This document shows positions 54,281 to 63,699 of a stretch of DNA of 64,000 bases, one piece after another. Origin of the DNA: Winogradskyella sp. J14-2 (GTDB lineage Bacteria > Bacteroidota > Bacteroidia > Flavobacteriales > Flavobacteriaceae); assembly GCF_001971725.1 (NCBI RefSeq), contig NZ_CP019388.1, positions 558,001 through 622,000 on the forward strand, read 5' to 3'. The notes under the pieces were generated by a model. It made no database searches and was not told where the DNA came from. It saw nothing but the letters and a program-made list of their open reading frames with translations. Within the stretch, counting starts at the first letter, position 1; every line of letters begins with the position of its first letter. Made by a program: the position numbers and the translations under genes.

Positions 54281-55375
54281 ATGAATCAGAACTCTAAAAT
54301 TATAGCAAACGGTATATTAAGGGCTTTAGGTATTCTTTTGGGAATCGCCTTGGTTTTGTTCTTTCTGTACAAAATACAATCTGTAATAGTTTACATAGCC
54401 ATTGCTGCTGTAATATCTTTAGTGGGCAGACCTATTGTACTATTTCTTAGGAGAAAATTAAAGTTTAAAAATACTTTTGCTGTTGTAGCAACCATGTTGT
54501 TATTTATTGGATTGTTGGGCGGATTAATAGGTATGTTTATTCCTTTAATTACCGACCAAGGTAAAAATCTTGCACTTTTAGATTTTGATCAATTAGAAAA
54601 AAATCTTAATAATCTATATCAGCAAATTGTTACTTATTTTGAATTTAATAATATCGATGTACAAGAATCAATTAAAGAGTCTAATATCTTATCTAAGCTC
54701 GATTTTTCTTTAATCCCTAACTTCTTTAATAGTTTAGTCAGTGGATTGGGTAGCTTTAGTGTAGGCTTGTTTTCTGTATTATTTATATCATTCTTCTTTT
54801 TAAAAGACAGTAAACTTTTAGAAGACGGTATGATGATTTTTATACCAGAAGGTAACGAAAAACGCTCTCTGCGTTCTTGGACAAAGATTAAAGATTTATT
54901 ATCGAGATACTTTGTAGGCTTAATTTTTCAGATTATAATTCTATTTGTTATATATACCGTTGTATTGCTCGTTTTTAATATAGAAAATGCTGTTGTTATT
55001 GCTTTTCTCTGTGCACTTTTAAATTTGGTTCCTTATGTAGGTCCGCTAGTTGGTGGTTTTTTAATGTTAATACTTAGCATGTCGAGTAATCTTGGTGAGA
55101 GTTTTAGCGAGGTCATTTTACCAAAAACTATGTATGTAATGATTGGCTTTATTGTTGCACAGCTCGTAGATAATTTTTTTAGTCAACCGTTTATTTTCTC
55201 TAAAAGTGTAAAATCGCATCCTTTAGAAATATTCTTAATCATTATAATTGCTGGTATTTTGTTTGGTATTATAGGAATGATCGTAGCTGTACCGGCTTAC
55301 ACCGCTATTAAAGTTATTCTAAAAGAGTTTTTGTCTGGCCATAAATTCGTAGAGAAACTTACAAAAGGCCTTTAG
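54281..55375 (+). CDS. AI-2E family transporter (PerM-like)
   Basis: A 364-aa inner-membrane protein of the AI-2 exporter/PerM family. It has two N-terminal helices (GILRALGILLGIALVLFFLY, VIYIA-like IQSVIVYIAIAAVISLVGRP), a central soluble part around 80-140, and several C-terminal helices including LCALLNLVPYVGPLVGGFLM (around residues 250-270), the diagnostic motif. Substrate unresolved in most bacteria; quorum-signal export is only one suggestion. It ends 8 bp before the next gene. Confidence 0.88.
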   Translation: MNQNSKIIANGILRALGILLGIALVLFFLYKIQSVIVYIAIAAVISLVGRPIVLFLRRKLKFKNTFAVVATMLLFIGLLGGLIGMFIPLITDQGKNLALLDFDQLEKNLNNLYQQIVTYFEFNNIDVQESIKESNILSKLDFSLIPNFFNSLVSGLGSFSVGLFSVLFISFFFLKDSKLLEDGMMIFIPEGNEKRSLRSWTKIKDLLSRYFVGLIFQIIILFVIYTVVLLVFNIENAVVIAFLCALLNLVPYVGPLVGGFLMLILSMSSNLGESFSEVILPKTMYVMIGFIVAQLVDNFFSQPFIFSKSVKSHPLEIFLIIIIAGILFGIIGMIVAVPAYTAIKVILKEFLSGHKFVEKLTKGL

Positions 55376-55383
55376 GCACTGGT

Positions 55384-56565
55384 TTGAATTTAGTTATACT
55401 ACATACTATAGTACAAGATTATATAAACTCTAATTTAGACGCTAACACTTCAGACCTGCTACTCAAAGGAATACCTTTAAAAGATATAAGCCAAAAGCTT
55501 GTAATAGAACAAATTGAAGCTAAAAAACGATGCAAAAAGAAACTTCCAACATGGTTTGGCTCTAAAAATATTTATTACCCAAATAAACTTAATATTGAGC
55601 AAACATCCTCTGAATTTACAGCTAGTTATAAAGCAACTTTAGTTTCTGGTAAATCTTTAATAGATCTTACAGGTGGCTTTGGCGTTGATGCCTACTATTT
55701 TTCAAAAAAGGTTGAAACAGTGATGTACTGTGAAATAAACTCAGAACTTTCTGAAATTGTAAAACATAATTATAAGGTTCTTCAATCAAAAAATATTGAT
55801 TGTCTTAATGAAAACGGAATTGACACTTTAAAATCTATTGACAAACCTTTTGACTGGATTTACATAGATCCATCTCGACGAGACCATACTAAAAACAAAG
55901 TTTTTTTACTTTCAGATTGCACACCCAATGTCAAAACCTTTCAAGGGTTGTTTTTTAAATATGCCAAAAATGTGATGGTAAAAACATCTCCTTTATTAGA
56001 TATATCTGCCACAAAAAAAGATTTAAAATATGTAAAACAACTTCATATCGTTGCTGTAAATAACGAAGTTAAAGAACTTCTTTGGATTTTAGAACGGAAT
56101 TTTAATGGCAAACTAGAGATTAAAACCGTCAATCTTAAAACGGATAAAAATGAGATTTTTCAGTTTATCTATAATGATGAGTCTACGGCACTAGCTACCC
56201 ATTCTGAACCGCTCACCTATTTATACGAGCCCAATTCTGCAATATTAAAAGCCGGAGCGTTCAACATTGTTGCTCATACGCTTAAAGTAAATAAACTACA
56301 CAAACATTCTCATTTATATACCTCTAATGAATTGATAACGTTTCCTGGAAGACGATTTAAGGTAGAAAAAGTCATCCCTTTCAACAAAAAGGAATTTGCT
56401 AAACTAGGTATAAAAAAGGCTAATGTTACCACACGTAATTTTCCACTTTCTGTAGGTGATATTAGAAAAAAATTAAAAATAAAAGATGGTGGCACCGCAT
56501 ATCTGTTCTTTACTACAGATAAAAATGGTACTAAAATTATAATCTTATGTTCTAAAGAAAAGTAG
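55384..56565 (+). CDS. Class I SAM methyltransferase, THUMP-like domain
   Basis: A 393-aa protein. Residues about 80-240 form a SAM-binding Rossmann fold (SLIDLTGGFGVDAYYFSKK, DWIYIDPSRRDHTKNK); the DPSRR block resembles the N6-adenine or N-MTase catalytic DPPR/Y motif, with S instead of P. The C-terminal 80 residues (GRRFKVEKVIPFNKK, KKANVTTRNFPLSVGDIRK) look like a THUMP-like RNA-binding or ferredoxin-like domain. The start is TTG at 55384 (MNLVILHTIVQDYINSNLD); no nearby ATG fits. Likely an RNA methyltransferase; substrate unknown. It overlaps the convergent lipoprotein gene by 14 bp. Confidence 0.85.
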   Translation: MNLVILHTIVQDYINSNLDANTSDLLLKGIPLKDISQKLVIEQIEAKKRCKKKLPTWFGSKNIYYPNKLNIEQTSSEFTASYKATLVSGKSLIDLTGGFGVDAYYFSKKVETVMYCEINSELSEIVKHNYKVLQSKNIDCLNENGIDTLKSIDKPFDWIYIDPSRRDHTKNKVFLLSDCTPNVKTFQGLFFKYAKNVMVKTSPLLDISATKKDLKYVKQLHIVAVNNEVKELLWILERNFNGKLEIKTVNLKTDKNEIFQFIYNDESTALATHSEPLTYLYEPNSAILKAGAFNIVAHTLKVNKLHKHSHLYTSNELITFPGRRFKVEKVIPFNKKEFAKLGIKKANVTTRNFPLSVGDIRKKLKIKDGGTAYLFFTTDKNGTKIIILCSKEK

Positions 56566-56965
56566 GTAAATAAGATATAATCTCATTATTGTTGTTAATC
56601 TCAATCTCGTAAGCCATACAAGACTCCATCGTTAGTATAATCTTATCGTCACTAACTAAGGTTGCATTACTATCTATTGAAAATAACACGTCTCCCTCCT
56701 GAAAACTAGCCCATGATGTTGTTGTATTAGCTGGTATATTCGGAATATCAACTAACACCACACCATCGGTATCAATAACTTTAAAGTCAACAGCAACAGT
56801 GCCATTGTTTATAACCCTTGTAATAGGATTTTGTGCTACACAAGGATCATTAAGCTGATTAGATGTTAAATCGTCGGAAAGATCATTTTCGCTTGGGTCT
56901 GCAGTACATGTAAATAGCAGCAAAGCTGTACACGCTAAAAGTGTACTTTTAAGTAGGTTTTTCAT
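56552..56965 (-). CDS. Small lipoprotein of unknown function
   Basis: A 137-aa protein with signal peptide and lipobox LLLFTC at residues 15-20 (Cys20 acylated). The mature part starts with an acidic stretch (TADPSENDLSDDL) and then a beta domain rich in Asn and Thr (VINNGTVAVDFKVIDTDGVV, IPANTTTSWASFQEG, IILTMESCMAYEIEI) that ends YLPTFL. Unrecognised. Its 3' end overlaps the methyltransferase gene. Confidence 0.65.
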   Translation of the reverse strand: MKNLLKSTLLACTALLLFTCTADPSENDLSDDLTSNQLNDPCVAQNPITRVINNGTVAVDFKVIDTDGVVLVDIPNIPANTTTSWASFQEGDVLFSIDSNATLVSDDKIILTMESCMAYEIEINNNNEIISYLPTFL

Positions 56966-57019
56966 TGGTTAATAGTTTCGCTGCTAAAGCATTGAGCCTT
57001 AACAGTCAATTTGGGACTA

Positions 57020-57052
57020 CAAACATAGAAAAGATTTTTGATTTATCGACAA
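57020..57052 (-). promoter_or_regulatory. Promoter of the small lipoprotein gene
   Basis: The minus strand has -7 TATGTTTG (57027-57020) and -33 TTG (57052-57050), 22 bp apart. The ATG at 56965 lies 55 bp downstream of the -7 box. Confidence 0.5.
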
Positions 57053-57086
57053 AAAGCGTAATTTATTCGATGAAATACACTTATTC

Positions 57087-57734
57087 TTAAAATTTAAATA
57101 TTGATGTGTCTGTAAACGCATAGCAAACAGCACCCTTTGGTAAGGCTTTAGTATTAAGGCCTGTAAAGCGACTAAAGGCTGGTAAGACCAGTTCCCAAGG
57201 GGTAACTTGATAGCATGGCAACTTTAAGCGTTGTCGGCCTTTGCCTTTTAGTAATACACCAGGATGCGTATGCCCAGATATTATAAACCCTACAGAATTT
57301 TGCCCTAAGTTATCATGTATAAAAGTAAACATATCTAAAGTAAGACTAGATGTAACTTTTATATTTAATTCTTCCATTAAATGACCGGACTGTCTATCGT
57401 GGTTACCTTGTACAAGGATCCACTCCAAATCTAAGAACTGCCTTAACCATATTTTAAAGATTTCTACATCAGTATTTCTTTCGGCATGAAACAAGTCTCC
57501 GACTACAATTATTTTTTTTGCATTAAAATGCTGTATTAATTGTTTTAATCGGTTTAAATCATTGTGAAGTATATCATCTGGCACTGCAATGCCGTGCTTT
57601 CGAAAATGTGCAGTTTTACCAATGTGGATGTCGGACAAAATTAAAGCTCCTTGTGCCTTCCAGAAGATCGCCCGTTGGTTAGTTAAGATTAAGTCCACAT
57701 TTTTTATTTCGATATTTTGGATTGCTATTGTCAA
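57087..57734 (-). CDS. pdeM: Ligase-associated DNA damage response endonuclease PdeM
   Basis: A 215-aa calcineurin-type metallophosphoesterase, the endonuclease of the ligase-associated repair operon. All five metal motifs are visible: DIHIGKTAHFRKHG (D-x-H), VGDLFHAERN (GDxxH-like), VQGNHDRQ, and SGHTHPGV (GHTH). The start is TTG at 57734, directly after the TAA of the helicase gene; no ATG precedes the D-x-H motif closely. With the helicase, ligase and exonuclease it forms the TIGR04121-04123 repair module. Confidence 0.9.
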   Translation of the reverse strand: MTIAIQNIEIKNVDLILTNQRAIFWKAQGALILSDIHIGKTAHFRKHGIAVPDDILHNDLNRLKQLIQHFNAKKIIVVGDLFHAERNTDVEIFKIWLRQFLDLEWILVQGNHDRQSGHLMEELNIKVTSSLTLDMFTFIHDNLGQNSVGFIISGHTHPGVLLKGKGRQRLKLPCYQVTPWELVLPAFSRFTGLNTKALPKGAVCYAFTDTSIFKF

Positions 57735-60212
57735 TTAATCGATTTTAAAAGTTTGTTCTTTTATTCGTTGTATACGTTTGTCTAAATTCTCATTACTCAT
57801 TGTACCTCTTAAGCTATCTACTTTTAAGGGAAAACTTAAAGGTGTAAATGATTTAGCACGTTTTATAATTATTTTACTTTTTGAAATTCGCTCAAAAGCC
57901 TCTTGCAACCTAGCTTCTTCTAGTTGGTGATTAAACACCTCAGTATAGGCCTGTCTTAATAATAAATTATCTGGTTCGTAATCCTCTAGTACTCTAAATA
58001 TTAAACCAGATGACGACTGTAAACTCTTATTGTTTTTCCGTGTTCCTGGTTGCGATTGTACTACCAATCCTGCTATAACAGCAATATCTCTAAACTTGCG
58101 TGATGCCATTTCTGAAGCGTTTATGCTTGCAACAACATCATCCATCAAGTTTTCTTTGCTCAATAAATCCTCTATATTATTGGCATCTAAAGGAATTGGT
58201 TGATCGCTAAGTAGCTCAAAACCATAATCGTTCATAGCAATTGTAAAGGTCATCTGCTTTAACTGGCTAATGCGATAAGCTATTAATGCAGAAAATACTT
58301 CGTGTACTAAACGTCCTTCAAAAGGATACATGAATAAATGATAACCATCTTTAGTGTCTATTAACTCTACCAAAAACTCATCAGATTTAGGTATGTGCGA
58401 ATGTTGATGCTGACGACTTACCAAGGGGTTTAAAAACCGTAACTCTTTTTCTAATCGTCCTGGTTGCAGGGCATCAGACAATTTTAAACGTAAATAATGA
58501 CTTAAGTGAGATGTTAAAGGCAAACGACCACCCAACCAACTCGGCGACACTGCTTTTTTCGCCTTGCTTTTTCTAACCAAAACGGTCATGTCTTTAATCT
58601 GCACCAGCTCTAAAACACGACCTGCTAAAATGAAGCTATCGCCAGGTTTTAATTTTGAAATAAAAAATTCTTCAATCATGCCAATATAGCCTCCGGAGAT
58701 AAACTTTACCATCATATTCACTTCACTTACAATAGCACCAATATTCATACGATGCAGCATACTTATTCTTCGGCTTTTAACCCTGTAATTGCCGTCTTCA
58801 TCTAAAATAACTTTATGGAATTCTTCATAAGAAGTTAATGTTTTTCCACCTTTAGTAATAAAGTTTATGCACCAATGCCAGTCGTCTTTTGTGATATATT
58901 GAAAAGCATGTATGTTTTGAATACGTTGCAATAAGTCTTTTGAGTTAAACCCCTCTCCAACAGCCAGCGTTACCATAAATTGTACTAACACATCGAATGT
59001 TAATACCATAGGATCTCGTGTTTCTACCTGTTTATCTTTCACGGCTTCTTTCAACGCTGAAACTTCAACAAGCTCTAATGAGTGTGTGGGTACAAAATAT
59101 ATTTTAGACCTCTCAAATGGCGAATGCCCACTTCTACCAGCACGTTGCATAAATCTGGCTACGCCTTTAACCGAGCCAATTTGAATAACACAATCTACAG
59201 GCTTAAAGTCTACACCTAAATCCAAAGACGACGTACAAACCACAGCCTTTAAATAACCAGAAGCGATATTATCTTCTATCCAATTACGTAGTTTTTTATC
59301 TATAGATCCGTGATGTATGGCTAAAAGGCCTGCTAAATCTGGTTGTGCATTTAGCAATAGCTGATACCATAATTCTGCTTGCCCTCTTGTGTTGGTAAAT
59401 ATTAAAGTTGTGGTATTAGAATTAATAATTGGCAAAATTTTATTGACCATTTTGGCTCCTAGGTGACCTGCCCAAGGCAATACTTCAATTTCATCTGGTA
59501 GTACAGATATAATGTCTAACTTCTTTTTTTGCCTTGCTGTTACTTGTGTAACTTTTAAGTTGGTATAAGGTAAGAGTACATTTTTGGCTTCATTAAGATT
59601 TCCTACGGTTGCCGTAATTCCCCAAATACGCAGTTTTGGTGAATAATGTCTCAATTGAGATATTGCTAGTTCTGTTAATACACCACGTTTGTTTCCAATA
59701 AGTTCGTGCCACTCGTCAATAGCTACGCACTTTACATTTTTAAACCATCTCGCATTCTTTTTTTGCGAAAACAAAAGGTGCATCGTTTCTGGTGTCGTCA
59801 ATAGTACGTCTGGCATTAAACGTTCTTGCTTACGTCTTACTGCAGTTGGAGTATCACCATTTCTTACCTGTACAGACCAGTCTAAACCAATATCATCCAC
59901 AGCTTCTGTCATGGCCTTAGCTAAGTCCTTAGCCAAAGAGCGTAATGGACTAATCCAAAGTAATTTTAAGCCTTTTGGATACTTATCTGGATGATTCAAA
60001 TAATCAATTACTACCCCTAAAAAAACAGAAAAGGTTTTTCCAAAACCAGTTGGTGCGACCACCATACCAGAATAACCGTTGGCATAGCGTTGCCAAGTCT
60101 GTAATTGAAAGGGAAAAGGTGCATGACCTTTTTCTGCCATCCAGTTATTTATTATGCGTAGGCCTTCGCTTTCTTTGAAATTCAAATTACTTTTTTGTTT
60201 CTTTAATTTCAC
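57735..60212 (-). CDS. Ligase-associated DNA damage response DEXH-box helicase (Lhr-like)
   Basis: A superfamily 2 DNA helicase of about 825 aa, if translation starts at GTG 60212. Walker A VAPTGFGKTF (about 53-61), DExH box CVAIDEWHELIGN, motif III TATVGNL, the SF2 C-terminal motifs IFTNTRGQAELWYQ and VVCTSSLDLGVDF and motif VI QRAGRSGHSPF. The C-terminal half is the Lhr/winged-helix region. The start is uncertain; a TTG at 60266 would add 18 residues with no conserved content. It lies upstream of pdeM, and downstream of the inserted ParDE genes and of the ligase and exonuclease genes. Confidence 0.9.
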   Translation of the reverse strand: MKLKKQKSNLNFKESEGLRIINNWMAEKGHAPFPFQLQTWQRYANGYSGMVVAPTGFGKTFSVFLGVVIDYLNHPDKYPKGLKLLWISPLRSLAKDLAKAMTEAVDDIGLDWSVQVRNGDTPTAVRRKQERLMPDVLLTTPETMHLLFSQKKNARWFKNVKCVAIDEWHELIGNKRGVLTELAISQLRHYSPKLRIWGITATVGNLNEAKNVLLPYTNLKVTQVTARQKKKLDIISVLPDEIEVLPWAGHLGAKMVNKILPIINSNTTTLIFTNTRGQAELWYQLLLNAQPDLAGLLAIHHGSIDKKLRNWIEDNIASGYLKAVVCTSSLDLGVDFKPVDCVIQIGSVKGVARFMQRAGRSGHSPFERSKIYFVPTHSLELVEVSALKEAVKDKQVETRDPMVLTFDVLVQFMVTLAVGEGFNSKDLLQRIQNIHAFQYITKDDWHWCINFITKGGKTLTSYEEFHKVILDEDGNYRVKSRRISMLHRMNIGAIVSEVNMMVKFISGGYIGMIEEFFISKLKPGDSFILAGRVLELVQIKDMTVLVRKSKAKKAVSPSWLGGRLPLTSHLSHYLRLKLSDALQPGRLEKELRFLNPLVSRQHQHSHIPKSDEFLVELIDTKDGYHLFMYPFEGRLVHEVFSALIAYRISQLKQMTFTIAMNDYGFELLSDQPIPLDANNIEDLLSKENLMDDVVASINASEMASRKFRDIAVIAGLVVQSQPGTRKNNKSLQSSSGLIFRVLEDYEPDNLLLRQAYTEVFNHQLEEARLQEAFERISKSKIIIKRAKSFTPLSFPLKVDSLRGTMSNENLDKRIQRIKEQTFKID

Positions 60213-60297
60213 CTCGGCATTACTTGTAAGCAAAATACATTTTGATAAAAGTACTTTGCGAAGCAAAACGAGAGGTAAATGATTTTATTTTTCAAAT

Positions 60298-60319
60298 AGG
60301 TCTCGACTGCGCTCGACCT
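60298..60319. repeat. GC-rich palindromic repeat
   Basis: AGGTCTCGACTGCGCTCGACCT-type imperfect palindrome (60298-60319), with arms AGGTC / GACCT. GC content is well above the surroundings. It lies between the parE stop and the helicase start. Resembles a dispersed REP-like motif I recall from Bacteroidota genomes. Confidence 0.6.
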
Positions 60320-60330
60320 GCCAGGGTTCA

Positions 60331-60618
60331 TTACAAAATATTTTCCAAATCCTGCCTTCCAATAATTGCCATGATTTCAACCTGATGATTTTTAATCCTG
60401 AAAAATATGCTGTCTACACCACAAACGCAACGTCTGTAGCCTTTTCGGATATAGTCTACAGACTCAAATGAAAATGGATTCTTTGCAATTAATTCGAAAT
60501 ACTCAAAAAAAGCATCGAAATATTCATCTGCTTGGGTTACACCAAACTTTTTAATGCCATAATGATGAATGCGAATTAAATCTTCTTTGGCTTGCTCGCT
60601 TAATTTATAATTAGCCAT
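60331..60618 (-). CDS. parE: ParE-type toxin
   Basis: A 95-aa RelE/ParE-superfamily toxin that inhibits DNA gyrase or, in some members, translation. Features are KLSEQAKEDLIRIHHYGIKK at the start, QADEYFDAFFEYFELIAKNP and the ending VEIMAIIGRQDLE. It overlaps parD by 8 bp (60611-60618), the typical TA arrangement with the antitoxin first. The C-terminal catalytic-like residues are not diagnostic, so ParE rather than RelE is chosen on pairing with a ParD-type antitoxin. Confidence 0.88.
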   Translation of the reverse strand: MANYKLSEQAKEDLIRIHHYGIKKFGVTQADEYFDAFFEYFELIAKNPFSFESVDYIRKGYRRCVCGVDSIFFRIKNHQVEIMAIIGRQDLENIL

Positions 60619-60850
60619 TGTAACGCTCTTTGGACTCAGCTAAAATATCGGCTTTACTTTTATTAGTGAAACCGCTTTTTTCAGCTTTTTTCAGCTTTTC
60701 AGCTATCCAATCTATTCGAGCTTGTTGCTGTCGCGCTTGACGAATAAGGTCATTGACCAATTCACTTTTACTTGAATATTCTTCGCTTTCAACCTGGGCT
60801 TTTAACCATTCGTCATTCGGTTTTGTAAATGATATACTTTGCCTTCCCAT
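60611..60850 (-). CDS. parD: ParD-type antitoxin
   Basis: A 79-aa ribbon-helix-helix antitoxin. The N-terminal MGRQSISFTKPNDEWLKAQV is the RHH dimerisation/DNA-binding part. The SSKSELVNDLIRQARQQQ helix follows, and a basic C-terminal tail (KKAEKSGFTNKSK) wraps the toxin. The ATG at 60850 is preferred, as it starts the conserved RHH; an upstream ATG adds ten unconserved residues. It probably represses its own promoter in the 48 bp behind it. It stands between the ligase and helicase genes of the repair operon. Confidence 0.85.
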   Translation of the reverse strand: MGRQSISFTKPNDEWLKAQVESEEYSSKSELVNDLIRQARQQQARIDWIAEKLKKAEKSGFTNKSKADILAESKERYNG

Positions 60851-60898
60851 AATTATTCTTTTGATGTAAATATACATCAATTCAACACCATCTTCAAG

Positions 60899-62488
60899 TT
60901 AATTCGTATTTATTAGCGCTTTCACCGATTCAATGGTATCGATGTCATCCACAGGCTTATCTTTTCTCCATCTGGCAATTCGTGGGAATCTTAAGGCAAC
61001 ACCTGATTTATGGCGATTACTTAGCGCAATGCCTTCAAAAGCTATTTCAAAAACTAATTCTGGTTTTACTGTTCTTACAGGTCCAAATTTTTCTATTGCA
61101 TTTTTGTTAACCCACTGCGAGATTTCGGTGATTTCCTTATCTGTTAATCCAGAATATGCTTTTGCTACTGTAACTAGAGCATCATCTTTTTTAACGGCAA
61201 AGGTATAATCTGTATATTTTGAACTACGGCGACCACTGCCCTTTTGAGCATATATCATAACAGCATCTATAGTTAGTGGATCTACTTTCCATTTCCACCA
61301 ATCTCCTTTTTTTCTACCTGTATGGTATGGGGAATGTTTTTGCTTTAACATTAATCCTTCGCTATTTAAGGTCCTGGAATTATTTCTGATTTGGTGTAAT
61401 TCTTCCCATTTATTAAATTTAACTAAAAAGGATAATTTAATATGTTCTGGCAAAGCAACAGAATTAAAAATGAATTCTAGTTGTCTTCTTCTTTCTATAA
61501 ATGGTTTTTCTCTAATATCTACTCCTTCAAACTCCAATAGATCGTATGCAAAAAAACCTATTGGCACCTCTTTTAATAGTTTTTTGGTAACATTTTTACG
61601 GTTAAGTCGTTTTTGCAGATCGTTAAAAAGTAAAACATCATTGTCCTTCATGGCTAGTATTTCGCCGTCTAAAACAATATCTTCTTTAAAATTTTGCATC
61701 GCTTCTACAAGTTCTGGAAACTGTTTTGTCACCAATTCTTCGCCTCGAGACCAAATGTAAATTTCATTGTTTCGCTTTACGATCTGCCCTCGTATACCAT
61801 CCCATTTTTGCTCAACCGTCCATTCTTTAGAGTCTCCAAGTTCTGCCAAATCTTTCTCTAGGGCGTACGCTAAACAAAAAGGGTATGGTTTAGAATTATC
61901 GTAATTTATATGACTTCCGCGTATTAAGTCTTCAAATGAAATTGAATCCACCTCCCAATTACCTATTATACTATGCATCAATTTATTAGGATCTATATTG
62001 GTGAGCTTAGCCAATGCGTTTACTAAGGTTTTTTTTGAAACGCCAATTCTAAAACTCCCACCTATTAATTTATTAAAAATGAGACGTTCTTGCTTGTCTA
62101 GTCCAGACCAAGCGTTTAGTACAAAATTTTTTTTCTCTACTTCAGGTTTTGGTTTTAATGCTTTTAACTCAGTCATCCATTCATGTAAGGATAAGTCTAA
62201 TTTATAGCTCGGTTGTGGAAGTAATAATGCCATGGTTTCGCCTAGATCTCCTACCGTACTATAGCTTTCTAAAAACAACCATTCTGGTAAATCTACAATC
62301 TCGATGCACCATGCTTTCATCAGTGATGTTTTTACTGGTCTCGACGGTCTTTTTCCTGTAAATAAAGCGATTAGCCAAAGTTTGTCTTTGTCTGGTGCTG
62401 TTTTAAAATATTGGACTAATGCTTCAATCTTAGCATTAGTTTTATTTGTAATTTCTATGGCACTTATTAATTCTGAAAACAACTTCAT
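60899..62488 (-). CDS. ATP-dependent DNA ligase
   Basis: A 529-aa ATP-dependent DNA ligase of the bacterial LigB/LigC-like type, used in DNA repair. It has an N-terminal DNA-binding domain (1-200), the nucleotidyl motif I EQKWDGIRGQI (catalytic Lys228), motif III/IIIa WSRGEELV and ILDGEIL-like VLDGEILAMKD, FAYDLLEFEGVD, the motif IV EGLMLKQ and motif V WWKWK, then the OB-fold. It lies in the same operon as the helicase and nuclease. Confidence 0.93.
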   Translation of the reverse strand: MKLFSELISAIEITNKTNAKIEALVQYFKTAPDKDKLWLIALFTGKRPSRPVKTSLMKAWCIEIVDLPEWLFLESYSTVGDLGETMALLLPQPSYKLDLSLHEWMTELKALKPKPEVEKKNFVLNAWSGLDKQERLIFNKLIGGSFRIGVSKKTLVNALAKLTNIDPNKLMHSIIGNWEVDSISFEDLIRGSHINYDNSKPYPFCLAYALEKDLAELGDSKEWTVEQKWDGIRGQIVKRNNEIYIWSRGEELVTKQFPELVEAMQNFKEDIVLDGEILAMKDNDVLLFNDLQKRLNRKNVTKKLLKEVPIGFFAYDLLEFEGVDIREKPFIERRRQLEFIFNSVALPEHIKLSFLVKFNKWEELHQIRNNSRTLNSEGLMLKQKHSPYHTGRKKGDWWKWKVDPLTIDAVMIYAQKGSGRRSSKYTDYTFAVKKDDALVTVAKAYSGLTDKEITEISQWVNKNAIEKFGPVRTVKPELVFEIAFEGIALSNRHKSGVALRFPRIARWRKDKPVDDIDTIESVKALINTN

Positions 62489-62609
62489 CTTATTGTAATA
62501 ATAGTGGGAGTCTTTTTTCTTTTGCTTTAAAATTTGTATTGTTTAAATTAAATACAATTAGCATTAAAATTTCTTTAAGCTAATCTCATCAATTATCTTT
62601 CATTTTATT

Positions 62610-63638
62610 TTAAGTTTCGATATTATCTTTTTCGGCTTTTGCCAAGGCCTCATCGCCGTATTCGGTTTTAAGTTCATTTGCTTTAATACCTATTTCATTT
62701 AAATATTTTGAAAACACAGCCTGAGAACCATGAGTAACATAAACTTGCTCTGCTTCTGAGGCTTTTACAGCTGCAATTAAACCATTCCAATCTGCATGAT
62801 CGCTTACTGCAAAACCGGCATCAACGGCTTGCCAACGTCTATTGCCTCTTATTTGCATCCAACCAGAACAAATGGCGGTGGCAGGGTTTGGCAGCCGCTT
62901 TAACATACGAGAACCCAATAATGCAGGCGGCGCGATAACAATTTTGTTTTGAAGTATTTTCTTATTTAATTCTGCTGACCATAATTTAGCTTCAGGTAGT
63001 TTAATTCCAGAAGTTGATATGGCTTGATTGATATTATATATAGAGCGATGTGCATATATATCATCGCATCCATCTAAAAGAGACAATAATCGCTGTGCTT
63101 TACCTAAAGAATAACCCAAAAACACAGAAGTTCTATTGTTAGACTGATTAGTTTTTACCCAATTCCATAGTTCTTTTTGTAAAATCGTTTCTTTTTTCCA
63201 ATTGTAAATGGGCAAACCAAAAGTACTTTCTGTAATTAGAGTATTACATTTTATAGGTTCATATGGTGTAGTAATAAAGTCTGGTTGGGTTTTATAATCT
63301 CCAGTAAAAACAACAATATAACCTTTGTATTCTAACCTGATTTGGGCAGAGCCTATGACATGACCAGCCGGATGAAAACTAACTTTTACACCATTTATGT
63401 CTATATGCTTGTTATAAGGAATACTTTTAACATTAATATCAGCCCCTAACCGATGTTTTAATATAGCTTTAGAATTATCCGTACATAGATAATTCTTCAT
63501 TCCCCATCGCGCATGATCTGCATGACCATGAGAAATAACAGCATAATCAACAGGATACCAAGGGTCTAGATAAAATTTTCCTTGAGGGCAATATATTCCT
63601 TTTTTGGTAAATTTAATGAGTCGTTTTTCGGCTAGCAT
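62610..63638 (-). CDS. Ligase-associated DNA damage response exonuclease
   Basis: A 342-aa metallo-beta-lactamase/SNM1-type nuclease. Motif VISHGHADHARWG (H37, H39, D41, H42), GHVIGSAQIRLEY, FTGDYKT, and the beta-CASP segment with SGWMQIRGNRRWQ and GFAVSDHADWNGLI. The architecture matches the family TIGR04122 that occurs with PdeM, helicase and ligase. First gene of the repair operon, 121 bp upstream of the ligase. Probably processes 5' or 3' DNA ends. Confidence 0.92.
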   Translation of the reverse strand: MLAEKRLIKFTKKGIYCPQGKFYLDPWYPVDYAVISHGHADHARWGMKNYLCTDNSKAILKHRLGADINVKSIPYNKHIDINGVKVSFHPAGHVIGSAQIRLEYKGYIVVFTGDYKTQPDFITTPYEPIKCNTLITESTFGLPIYNWKKETILQKELWNWVKTNQSNNRTSVFLGYSLGKAQRLLSLLDGCDDIYAHRSIYNINQAISTSGIKLPEAKLWSAELNKKILQNKIVIAPPALLGSRMLKRLPNPATAICSGWMQIRGNRRWQAVDAGFAVSDHADWNGLIAAVKASEAEQVYVTHGSQAVFSKYLNEIGIKANELKTEYGDEALAKAEKDNIET

Positions 63639-63699
63639 AGCCTAACGAAGCTATTGAAAAAGTTAGAGTTTTTATAGTAAAATTTCGTTAAATTTAGTT

